Shown here: in pieces, positions 27,061-35,935 of the stretch
Position numbering within the stretch: the stretch's first letter is position 1
Layout of the letters: every line of letters begins with the position of its first letter
Source: an uncultured Candidatus Saccharibacteria bacterium
Lineage (GTDB): Bacteria > Patescibacteriota > Saccharimonadia > Saccharimonadales > Saccharimonadaceae
Reading direction: 5' to 3'
DNA length: 38,249 bases
Assembly (NCBI GenBank): GCA_947306585.1
Contig: CAMZGX010000005.1
Coordinates: 1 to 38,249 of the forward strand
The notes under the pieces: model-generated
What the model was told of the DNA's origin: nothing
What the model saw: only the letters and a program-made list of their open reading frames with translations
The model's database searches: none
Position numbers and translations under genes: made by a program

Positions 27061-28071
27061 ATGCTAGGAGTGGGCTATAATAAAGATAAAATCTTGAAAA
27101 AAATCCGTGCGGCAAACTATCTAACGGTTGCCCAGCTTTTCTTGCGCCAAAATTTCTTGCTTGAAAAAGAACTTGAATTTGATGATATAAAACCGAGACT
27201 ACTCGGACACTGGGGAACTTGTCCAGGTATTAACCTTGCTTACAATTGTCTAAAAACTTATGACGAAAATATTGATGTAGTAATTGGACCAGGACATGGT
27301 TTTCCAGCACTCCAGGCAAACTTATTTATTGACGGTGAACTTGAAGCTGTTGATAGTAAAGCTACGCGTGATGAAAATGGTATCGCCTATGTTTGCAAGA
27401 ATTTTTCATGGCCAGGCGGATACCCATCGCATGCTTCGCCAATGACGCCACACGTAATTTGCGAGGGTGGCGAACTTGGTTACGCACTCGCAACGAGTTA
27501 TGGTTTTTGTTTGGGCAATCCAGAAAAAACCGTTGCATGCTTGATTGGCGATGGTGAATTCGAAACTGCTACCGCACTTGCATCAATGAATTTAAATAAG
27601 TTATTTAGCGGCACCAGAAATGGTAATGTCTTACCAATTTTGCACCTTAATGGCTATAAAATTTCTGCACCAACTATTGCTGGTCGCAAATCCGATCGTG
27701 AAATTTCAGAACTCATTCGTGGTTTCGGTTTTACGCCACTTTTTGTTCGTGCTACAAATGAAGATGCTGAACTTGCATTGAATTATGCAGTAGACGATTT
27801 TAAAAATGCTTTAGATGAAGCTTACTCTATCTTCCGTAGTATCAAACACGGTGAAAAAATGAATCCACCATTTATTATTATGAAAACTGACAAAGGCTTA
27901 ACTGGTCCAGAAGAGCTTGATGGCTTAAAAATTCGTGGCAACTTCAAAGCCCACCAAATCCCGCTATTAAATGCTAAAACCGATGAAAAAGAATTAAAAG
28001 TATTGAATACTTGGATGAAATCATATCGCTTTAATGAGCTATTCGACAAAGAAAAAGGATTTACACTATGA
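27061..28071 (+). CDS. Phosphoketolase, N-terminal (TPP-binding) half encoded as a separate ORF
   Basis: LGHWGTCPGINLAYNCL; GPGHGFPALQANLF; WPGGYPSHASPMTPHVICEGGELGYALATSYG; GDGEFETAT; LPILHLNGYKISAPTIAGR; GPEELDGLKIRGNFKAHQIPL. Confidence 0.85.
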   Translation: MLGVGYNKDKILKKIRAANYLTVAQLFLRQNFLLEKELEFDDIKPRLLGHWGTCPGINLAYNCLKTYDENIDVVIGPGHGFPALQANLFIDGELEAVDSKATRDENGIAYVCKNFSWPGGYPSHASPMTPHVICEGGELGYALATSYGFCLGNPEKTVACLIGDGEFETATALASMNLNKLFSGTRNGNVLPILHLNGYKISAPTIAGRKSDREISELIRGFGFTPLFVRATNEDAELALNYAVDDFKNALDEAYSIFRSIKHGEKMNPPFIIMKTDKGLTGPEELDGLKIRGNFKAHQIPLLNAKTDEKELKVLNTWMKSYRFNELFDKEKGFTL

Positions 28072-29240
28072 CGAAAAAATCTTCTGCAAAAACTCTTGGT
28101 GAACTCATTAAAAACGAAATGAGAATTAACGAAAAATTCTACTTATTTTCACCGGATGAAACTACTAGCAATAAGCTTGATGCTGTCTACGAAACTGAAT
28201 CTCGCGCGTGGTCTAACCTTGATATAAAATCATGGGATATGAAAGAAAAAGATGGCGGTCGAATTGTTGAGCTGCTTTCTGAGAACACACTTTTCGCATG
28301 TATGCTTGGTGCAATTTTAGCTAAAAATAAAGCCATGATGACGAGCTATGAAAGTTTCTTTAGTATTATTACAAGCCAAATTATTCAGCATTTAAAGTTT
28401 CTTGAACAAAGCGAAAAAGTTTCATGGCGCGAAAAATATCCAGCTGTAAATCTGCTCAGTACTTCAACTTGTTGGCGCCAGGACCACAATGGTTTCTCGC
28501 ACCAATCACCAGTTCTAATTAGCACTTTGCTTGATCGTCCAGGAAAAAATGTAAACTGCTTTTTCCCAGTTGACTCTGAATCGATGAAAGCGGTTTTTGA
28601 TTACATGGTTCATTCCGAAAATGTAGTAAACCTTGTGACTTTTAATAAGACTGACGAACCGCAATATATTGACGGTGATCACGCCTATTATCAATTCGAT
28701 TTTGGTGCAAGTATTTTTGGTTTCGCTTCGGATGGCGATACATTCTATCTCGAATCGGATCAAAACCATTTTGATTTCATCTTTACTGCCGCTGGTGATA
28801 TTGCAACTCGCGAATCACTTGAAGCGATGAAAATTGTGCGCAGCGATATGCCGGAATTAAAACTTCGTTTTATTAATATTCTTTCGCTTACACATGAAAA
28901 AATCGGCACCTGTAGCCGCGTAATGAGCCAAGAAACTTTTGATAAACTCTACATCAAAGGCACACCAATCATTTCAAACTTCCATGGCTATAAAGACACT
29001 TTGAAACATATTTTGAAAAACTACACCAATGCCGAAATTTTCGCACACGGATTTGAAGAGCAAGGTTCAACTACCACTCCACTCGAAATGTTGACCTTAA
29101 ATCATGCATCACGTTTTGATCTCGCACTCGACGTCGCACGAAAAATGAATCGTACTGACTTAGTTGAGAAATACGAAAATCTTATTTTGCAGAACCGCGA
29201 GCACGCCCACGCGCTTGGCGTTGACCTTTTTGAGGTTTAA
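28068..29240 (+). CDS. Phosphoketolase, C-terminal half encoded as a separate ORF (ATGA overlap)
   Basis: FSPDETTSNKLDAVYE; GRIVELLSENTLFACMLGAILAKNKAMMTSYESF; CWRQDHNGFSHQSPVLISTLL. Confidence 0.85.
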   Translation: MTKKSSAKTLGELIKNEMRINEKFYLFSPDETTSNKLDAVYETESRAWSNLDIKSWDMKEKDGGRIVELLSENTLFACMLGAILAKNKAMMTSYESFFSIITSQIIQHLKFLEQSEKVSWREKYPAVNLLSTSTCWRQDHNGFSHQSPVLISTLLDRPGKNVNCFFPVDSESMKAVFDYMVHSENVVNLVTFNKTDEPQYIDGDHAYYQFDFGASIFGFASDGDTFYLESDQNHFDFIFTAAGDIATRESLEAMKIVRSDMPELKLRFINILSLTHEKIGTCSRVMSQETFDKLYIKGTPIISNFHGYKDTLKHILKNYTNAEIFAHGFEEQGSTTTPLEMLTLNHASRFDLALDVARKMNRTDLVEKYENLILQNREHAHALGVDLFEV

Positions 29241-29961
29241 CTTTATTGATGACAGCTTTTGGGATATTAGTTCTTCTTTTTGTGACTTTCTTTGCAAAAA
29301 GCATACGTCCACTAGCGGTCTGAATATACTTTTCAAAAATCACTTCAATTTCTTTACCGATAAGTTTATGTGCATCATCAACTACCACCATGGTACCTTC
29401 CGGAAGGTAACCGACGCCTTGTTTTGGGTTTTGGCCTTCAGTTGAAATTTTGAGTTTAAATTTGTCACCTGGAACAAATTCAGAGCGTAAATTATTCGCG
29501 AGTTCGTTTGGATTCAAGACTTCAATTTTTTCAGTCTCAGCAACTTTTTGCAAATTATAATCACATGTAAAAATCATGCCGTGATTACGTTTTGCAAGCT
29601 CGATCAAACGTTCATCGACTGGCGTACGATCAAGTGCGTCTTCAAGAATTTCAGTATTACAATAAACGACTCGTTCTAGTTCATTTGCAGTATCCATGCC
29701 AAGTCTTGCACGCATACGTTTTTCAGAATCTTTACCATCTGCGAGTAATTGTAATTCGCGAATAACTGAGCGGGGAATGATTAAATCATCGCCAATAAAA
29801 CCTGTCTTAGCGATGCTTAGAATTCTTCCATCCATCAGTGCGGAAGTATCCACATAAATTTTTCGTTTGCCGCTGCTGATCTTCGTTTTGCAACATGCCT
29901 TGCATGACAAAAACGTCGTTTGTAAAAGGATCAGAACGATCATAATATATAATACTGTCAT
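29182..29961 (-). CDS. PIN domain / TRAM domain protein (YacL-like)
   Basis: RKIYVDTSALMDGRILSIAKTGFIGDDLIIPRSVIRELQLLAD; TCDYNLQKVAETEKIEVLNPNELANNLRSEFVPGDKFKLKI; N-terminal TM; Arg-rich tail. Confidence 0.87.
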   Translation of the reverse strand: MTVLYIMIVLILLQTTFLSCKACCKTKISSGKRKIYVDTSALMDGRILSIAKTGFIGDDLIIPRSVIRELQLLADGKDSEKRMRARLGMDTANELERVVYCNTEILEDALDRTPVDERLIELAKRNHGMIFTCDYNLQKVAETEKIEVLNPNELANNLRSEFVPGDKFKLKISTEGQNPKQGVGYLPEGTMVVVDDAHKLIGKEIEVIFEKYIQTASGRMLFAKKVTKRRTNIPKAVINKVKPQKGQRQARGRARGSAK

Positions 29962-30064
29962 AGTGCTATAATTATAACATAAATCGTTATAAATTCAAAT
30001 TTAATATGTTTTGAAATAGGCCCTATTTGTGCTAAAATATAGTAAGTAGAAATTATAAGTAGAG

Positions 30065-32881
30065 GTGGAAATGGAGAAGAAAAAGAAACCCTTAGCTTCG
30101 AGAATGCCTGAATTCTCGAAAAAGGCCAGTGATAAACCAAAAAAATCCGCTAAACCGGAGAAAATTTTGAGGTCACCAAAGCCACTTAAATCTGAAAAAA
30201 CTGAAAAGAGCGAGAAAACTTCTAAAGCTCCAAAGAAAGCATTGCTTTCGAAAAAAGATAAAGCATTGAATGTTTATTCAAGCTTGAGTAATCGCTATAA
30301 AGCTAAGAAAGAGTCGCACGCTCGCAAGCGCGCTGAAGAGCTTGCTGATATGCCAAAGAACCCAGTTCTTCGCTTTTTCTATCGTCTCCATCCAAAACGT
30401 GTTGCTAAATTTATTTTTAGTAAACGCGGTTTATTCTTCTTCTTAAAGGCCTTCGCTGCAATGTTCCTTCTCGGCATCATTGCACTTGGTGGTCTTTTCC
30501 TCTACTATAAAAAAGATCTTGAATCAATCCGTCTCGACGAAATGCGTGTTTCAGAATCCGTAAACACCTATCTTGATCGTAACGGCAATGTCCTTTGGGA
30601 AGACCGTGGTGATGGTGACTATCGTCTTACCACCGATGCTGAATCAATCCCAGATGTCTTAAAACAGGCTACCGTCGCAATCGAGGACCGCAACTTCTAT
30701 AATCACAATGGTATTGATATTACTGGTATTACTCGTGCAGCTTGGTCAATCCTTACGCACCAAGGTGTCCAGGGTGGTTCAACTTTGACCCAGCAGCTTA
30801 TTAAGCAGGTCTACTTCTCAGATGAAGCTGCATCAGAAAACCGTGGTGGTCTTGCTCGTAAAATCAAGGAAATGATTCTCGCAATCGAAGTCGAGAAAAT
30901 GTATTCTAAGGAACAAATCATTACGATGTATCTTAACGAGTCTCCATATGGTGGTCGTCGTAATGGTGTTGAATCAGCTGCTCAAGCTTACTTTGGTAAG
31001 AGTGTAAAAGATATTACTCTTGCTGAAGCTGCTCTTCTTGCTTCAATTCCAAACAACCCTGCAGTATTAAACCCATATAATACTGCCGGAAACGAAGCGC
31101 TCGTTGCTCGCCAACAAAAGACCTTGGATGTGATGTGCGAAATGGGCTACATTTCTAAGGAAGAACGCGACGAAGCAAAAGCAATTAATATTCTCGATAC
31201 TATTCGCCCTGAAGGTGGCCAATATGATGGTATCAAGGCTCCACATTTCGTTCTCGAAGTTAAGAAACAACTCGAAGAGAAATATGGTATGAAGACCATG
31301 CGTGCTGGTGGTTTCACTATTAAAACCACAATTGATATCCGCGCACAGGAAATTGCAGAAGCTGCAGTTGCAACTGGTGCTGGCATGACCAACTTAAACG
31401 CTTCGGACAATATCGCTCTTGCATCTGTTGATGTTGAAACTGGTCAAGTTCTCGCAATGGTTGGTTCAATCGACTGGAACCGTCCAGGCTATGGTGAGCT
31501 TAATGCTACGACCTCACTTCTCGAGCCAGGTTCATCAATTAAGCCAATTCTTGATTATGGTCCACTCTTCATGCAACGTGATGGTCAAAACTACGGCCCA
31601 GGCACAATCTTGAAAGATGAAAACATCGATAAGATCTACTGTGGTGGTAACTCTGGTTCATGTAAGCTTCGTAACTACTCTGGCCAATTCTATGGCAACA
31701 TTACAATCAGAAAATCACTTGCAAACTCTCTTAACATTGGTGCAGTAAAAGCTCTCTATATTAACGGTGTTGAAAACTCACTTGATATAGCACATCAACT
31801 TGGTGATATTTCATACTGTGAAGGCCGTGATGCTTCAACTTATGGCCTCTCAATCGCAATTGGTTCAGGTTGTGGTGTTCGCGCAATCGAGCACGCAAAC
31901 GCATATGCATCAATGGCTCGTGGCGGTGTATATAAGCCACTCGCATACATCCTTGAGCTCAAGAACTCTAGCGGTGATGTCATCGAAAGCTGGACCGATA
32001 ACGAAGGCAAGCAAGTTTACGATCCACAGGTCGCCTACATGGTACTTAACATCCTTAGCGATGCTCAAGCTCGTACAATGATGTTCGGCTCAATGTCATA
32101 CGCATTCGGTTTTACTGTTCCTGGCGTTTGGACTGCAACTAAGACTGGTACTACAACTACTACTAACTCACTCGTTACTAAGGACTCATGGATTGCAAGT
32201 ACATCAACTGCAGTTGCAACCACAGTCTGGAATGGTAACCACGATGGTTCTGGTCTTTCAAGCTCATCAAACAACCTTGTTCGCCGCGTAGTTAACGATT
32301 ACATGGAACGCGTCCACAAAGAAATCTATGAACCAGAAGGTAGATGGCATCCAGGCGATCAACCACAGGCTCCATCTGGCATCCAAAGTATGACTGTAAA
32401 TGGTCAAAAGGATATCTGGCCAAGCTGGTTTAATTCAAAGACTTCTGGCGCAAAGAAAGAAACTCTCGTCTTCAACAAAGTTACTAAGAAACTTGCTAAA
32501 GACTGTACTCCAGAATCATTACAAGAATCAATCGAAGTTACCGTCATGGAAGACCCAGTAACAAAGACCAAGGTCTATAGCGGTATCCCAGAAGGTTACG
32601 ATCGCGAAAGTGAAGATACATGTACAATTAAAGGCCCAACCGTAGCAATCGAAAAACCGGTACTAGCTGGCACTACGGCTAAGGGTTCCTTCACCGCTTT
32701 GAAGGGAAGCTCAGACCTCGAATCATACATTCTTTACCTAAATGGCAATAAAGTCGAAGGTAAAACGATGACTACTGAGAAGGTGAACTTCAATATTTCA
32801 AACGCAAAATCTGGCGATACAATCAAAGTCGTCGTGACCGATAAAAACGGTATGAGCGACACCGCAACGGTTAAGATCTAA
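30065..32881 (+). CDS. Class A penicillin-binding protein (transglycosylase/transpeptidase)
   Basis: EDRNFYNHNGIDITGITRAAWSIL; GGSTLTQQLIKQVYF; YLNESPYGGRRNGVESAAQAYFGK; LLEPGSSIKPIL (SxxK); KTGTT. Confidence 0.96.
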   Translation: MEMEKKKKPLASRMPEFSKKASDKPKKSAKPEKILRSPKPLKSEKTEKSEKTSKAPKKALLSKKDKALNVYSSLSNRYKAKKESHARKRAEELADMPKNPVLRFFYRLHPKRVAKFIFSKRGLFFFLKAFAAMFLLGIIALGGLFLYYKKDLESIRLDEMRVSESVNTYLDRNGNVLWEDRGDGDYRLTTDAESIPDVLKQATVAIEDRNFYNHNGIDITGITRAAWSILTHQGVQGGSTLTQQLIKQVYFSDEAASENRGGLARKIKEMILAIEVEKMYSKEQIITMYLNESPYGGRRNGVESAAQAYFGKSVKDITLAEAALLASIPNNPAVLNPYNTAGNEALVARQQKTLDVMCEMGYISKEERDEAKAINILDTIRPEGGQYDGIKAPHFVLEVKKQLEEKYGMKTMRAGGFTIKTTIDIRAQEIAEAAVATGAGMTNLNASDNIALASVDVETGQVLAMVGSIDWNRPGYGELNATTSLLEPGSSIKPILDYGPLFMQRDGQNYGPGTILKDENIDKIYCGGNSGSCKLRNYSGQFYGNITIRKSLANSLNIGAVKALYINGVENSLDIAHQLGDISYCEGRDASTYGLSIAIGSGCGVRAIEHANAYASMARGGVYKPLAYILELKNSSGDVIESWTDNEGKQVYDPQVAYMVLNILSDAQARTMMFGSMSYAFGFTVPGVWTATKTGTTTTTNSLVTKDSWIASTSTAVATTVWNGNHDGSGLSSSSNNLVRRVVNDYMERVHKEIYEPEGRWHPGDQPQAPSGIQSMTVNGQKDIWPSWFNSKTSGAKKETLVFNKVTKKLAKDCTPESLQESIEVTVMEDPVTKTKVYSGIPEGYDRESEDTCTIKGPTVAIEKPVLAGTTAKGSFTALKGSSDLESYILYLNGNKVEGKTMTTEKVNFNISNAKSGDTIKVVVTDKNGMSDTATVKI

Positions 32882-32889
32882 TAAAAATA

Positions 32890-32920
32890 ACAGGGAGATG
32901 GAAATCTCCCTGTTTTTATG
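32890..32920 (+). terminator. Rho-independent terminator
   Basis: ACAGGGAGAT-gga-AATCTCCCTGT-TTTT. Confidence 0.85.
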
Positions 32921-32936
32921 GTAAAATATAGATATT

Positions 32937-34235
32937 ATGAAATTATCCGAAGAATTAATTTGGCGTGGTTTTCAAGCTGAGACCACAATAAAAGACCCTA
33001 CAAACCTTGACGAAAGAAAGTCAAAGAAATTCTATTTCGGAGCTGACCCTTCTGCTGACAGCTTGACCATCGGCAATCTTGCAGCTCTGATGATGTGTGC
33101 ATGTTTTGTGCGCCACGGATATAAACCATATCTTCTCGTCGGTGGTGCAACCGGCCAAATCGGTGATCCAAAAGAAACCGGCGAACGTGATTTGAAAACT
33201 CTTGAAGAAGTTGAACATAACAAAGCTTGCATCAAAAAGCAAATGGAATCTGTCATTTCTCCAGATGGTGCTGCTAATACTAAAGACGATGGTGACGCCG
33301 AAAATGATAACTGGGAAGTTACTCTGGTCGACAACTACGACTGGTTCAAGAATATGAACTACCTCGAGTTCCTTCGCTCTGTTGGTAAGGCTTTCTCAAT
33401 GACTCAGCTCCTTGATCGTAAATTCATTCAAAACCGTATCGGTGAAGGTGGCTCAGGTATCTCTTATGCAGAATTTAGCTACACCCTTATTCAAGGTTAC
33501 GATTTCTGGCATCTCTACAAAGAATACGGTATCGATCTTCAACTTTGTGGCGCCGACCAATTCGGTAACGCATCGACTGGTATTCGTTTAATTAATAAGT
33601 TTGAGAATGCTACTGCTGATGTTTGGTCAACTCCACTCATCATCGATCCAGCAACTGGCCGCAAATTCGGTAAGTCTGAAGGTAATGCAATCTGGCTCGC
33701 TTCAAGTGATAATGGTCAGGGCAACTTCACTCCAGTCTTTGACTTCTATCAGTTCTGGCTTAACCAAGCTGATGAATCAGTTGAATATCTCTTAAAGATT
33801 TACACCGTCTATAGCAGAGAGGAAATCGAAGCTATCTTAGCTGAACATAAAGCTGCTCCAGAAAAACGCGTCGCTCAGAAAGCTCTCGCTAAAGGTGCTA
33901 CCGAAGTTGTTCACGGCAAGACTTCTGCCAAAGCTGCTATTACTCTTACCGACATTCTCTTTGGTGGTAAGAAACTCGGCCAACTTACAGAAAACGAAAT
34001 CGAAAGCATCGCTTTACTTCTTCCAACCTTAAAACTCAGCGAAGAACGCCCAGCTATTTCACTCGTCGATGCTCTCGTTGAAACTGAACTTGTCAGCTCA
34101 AAGACCGAAGCAAGAAAAATGATTGCTGGAAATGCAATTTCTGTAAATGGTGAGAAAGTCACCGACGAAGCATTTGAAATCACCTCACTCTCAATCTTGA
34201 AACGTGGTAAAAACAAATTTGCTCTTGTAAAATAA
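32937..34235 (+). CDS. tyrS: Tyrosyl-tRNA synthetase
   Basis: FYFGADPSADSLTIGNLAALMM (HIGH-like); LQLCGADQFGN; GRKFGKSEGNAIWL (KMSKS-like KFGKS); C-terminal S4 domain. Confidence 0.96.
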   Translation: MKLSEELIWRGFQAETTIKDPTNLDERKSKKFYFGADPSADSLTIGNLAALMMCACFVRHGYKPYLLVGGATGQIGDPKETGERDLKTLEEVEHNKACIKKQMESVISPDGAANTKDDGDAENDNWEVTLVDNYDWFKNMNYLEFLRSVGKAFSMTQLLDRKFIQNRIGEGGSGISYAEFSYTLIQGYDFWHLYKEYGIDLQLCGADQFGNASTGIRLINKFENATADVWSTPLIIDPATGRKFGKSEGNAIWLASSDNGQGNFTPVFDFYQFWLNQADESVEYLLKIYTVYSREEIEAILAEHKAAPEKRVAQKALAKGATEVVHGKTSAKAAITLTDILFGGKKLGQLTENEIESIALLLPTLKLSEERPAISLVDALVETELVSSKTEARKMIAGNAISVNGEKVTDEAFEITSLSILKRGKNKFALVK

Positions 34236-34263
34236 TTGATTTATAAAACTTTAAGGAGGTAAC

Positions 34264-35052
34264 ATGAGAAAAGCACTCTCATTTGATATTGATCAAACAT
34301 TAAATATTGCAAAGACTCCGATTCCTGATGAAATCGCTGAGCTTTTAACTGACTGTCTTAATCACTTCGAAATTTGTCCTATTTCTGGCCAGAAATTTGA
34401 TCAGTTCTTAATTCAAATTGTCGATCGTCTCGTCGAGACCGGTCACGCAACCGAGGAGCAACTTAGCCACCTCCACCTTTTTGTCGCTCAAGGTACTCAG
34501 TACTATCGCTATATTCCTTCAGGCAATGGCTATGCTAAAGAAAACTGGGAACAGGTCTATAACTACCCACTCACCGACGAACAAGTCGCAAAGATTTCTA
34601 AAGCTATCGAAGACTCTGCAAGAGAACTTGGCTTCTGGGAAGAAGATAAGCTCGCTCCTGGCGATGAAATCATCGAAAACCGCTTATCACAGGTTACTTT
34701 CTCAGCTCTCGGCCAAAAAGCTGGCACCGAAGCAAAATATGCATGGGATCCAGATTGCAAGAAGCGCGAACAAATCGTTAAACTTTGTAAAGAAAAAGCT
34801 CCAGAATTCGAGTACGAAATTGGTGGTACTACTTCAATCAATGCTATCACCCCAGGCATGAACAAAGAGTTTGGTATGACTAAACTTCTTGAATATCTCA
34901 AACTTGAAAAGAAAGACGTCCTTTACTTTGGCGATATGACTCAGCCTGGTGGTAACGATTATCCAGTCGTTCAAATGGGCTTTGATACCATCACTGTCCG
35001 CTCACACGAAGACACCGCATATGCTCTTCGTGGCATCTTAATGAATCTTTAA
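34264..35052 (+). CDS. HAD-superfamily IIB phosphatase/mutase resembling eukaryotic-type phosphomannomutase (PMM2-like)
   Basis: FDIDQTLN (DxDxT); CPISGQKFDQF; ENRLSQVTFSALGQ; GGTTSINAITPGMNKEFGMTKLLEYL; YFGDMTQPGGNDYPV. Confidence 0.75.
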   Translation: MRKALSFDIDQTLNIAKTPIPDEIAELLTDCLNHFEICPISGQKFDQFLIQIVDRLVETGHATEEQLSHLHLFVAQGTQYYRYIPSGNGYAKENWEQVYNYPLTDEQVAKISKAIEDSARELGFWEEDKLAPGDEIIENRLSQVTFSALGQKAGTEAKYAWDPDCKKREQIVKLCKEKAPEFEYEIGGTTSINAITPGMNKEFGMTKLLEYLKLEKKDVLYFGDMTQPGGNDYPVVQMGFDTITVRSHEDTAYALRGILMNL

Positions 35053-35072
35053 GCTTATGCTATAATATACTT

Positions 35073-35849
35073 ATGAAAACGTATATTGTGGGCAACTGGA
35101 AGATGAATCTTACCGTAGGTGAATCTTCAATCTATCTTCAAAAACTTTTAAAGCGCATCCGTCCGGCAAAGGGAATTGAGGTCGCGGTTTCACCAAGCCT
35201 CATTGCAATCCAGCCATTGCGTATGCAACTTGATAAAAACAATTCTAAGGTCAAGTTGGTAGCACAAAATTTCTATCACAGGGATTACGGTGCTTTTACG
35301 GGCGAAGTTTCAGTTTCACAACTTCGCGGTCTCGTTAATTACGCTATTGTCGGTCACTCAGAACGTCGCTACGTTTTTGGTGAGACTAATAAAGATTTGA
35401 AGCAAAAAGTTGCTGCTGCAATTCGTAACGGTATTACCCCAATTCTTTGTATTGGTGAAACCGAAAATGAGAAGAACTTCGGCGAAACTGCCGATGTGCT
35501 CCGTGACCAACTTCTTGGCGGTCTTTCTGAAATCGACGCCGAGGATGTTAAGAAAGTCGTGATTGCTTATGAGCCAGTTTGGGCTATTTCAAGCAATAAA
35601 GGCGCTCGTCTTGCTGCCCCAGACGAGATTGCTGAATCAATCAAGTTAATTAGAAACGAACTCAAAGAAACCTACGGTAAAGAAACTGCTGACGAAACCC
35701 CAGTCCTCTATGGTGGTTCGGTCAACCCAAATAATGCTGGTGCCTACCTTACTATTCCAGGCGTAAATGGCCTCTTAATTGGCGGAAGCAGCCTTGTCTC
35801 TGATCACTTTATCGACATCATCGAGCTCGCAAAGCGCCTTAGAGCATAA
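35073..35849 (+). CDS. tpiA: Triosephosphate isomerase
   Basis: MKTYIVGNWKMNL; AIVGHSERR; VIAYEPVWAI; LYGGSVNPNNAG; GLLIGGSSL. Confidence 0.99.
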   Translation: MKTYIVGNWKMNLTVGESSIYLQKLLKRIRPAKGIEVAVSPSLIAIQPLRMQLDKNNSKVKLVAQNFYHRDYGAFTGEVSVSQLRGLVNYAIVGHSERRYVFGETNKDLKQKVAAAIRNGITPILCIGETENEKNFGETADVLRDQLLGGLSEIDAEDVKKVVIAYEPVWAISSNKGARLAAPDEIAESIKLIRNELKETYGKETADETPVLYGGSVNPNNAGAYLTIPGVNGLLIGGSSLVSDHFIDIIELAKRLRA

Positions 35850-35935
35850 AAACTTTGCAATTTTCAGATAAATACTATACAATGAAATAAGAAATAAATA
35901 GGTCATAACACAAATAATAATTTAGGGTACCGAAG

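Noticed and set aside
27058-27067. GCTTATGCTA at the phosphoketolase start as another paralog-type promoter
   Set aside because: It overlaps the start codon ATGCTAG and has no -35 or -10 in register; the TATAAT at 27049 explains initiation.
18463-29240. Possible UGA recoding (genetic code 25) as in Gracilibacteria/Absconditabacteria
   Set aside because: Recognised genes terminate at TGA (19854, 28071) and no in-frame TGA was needed in any conserved protein; standard code fits.
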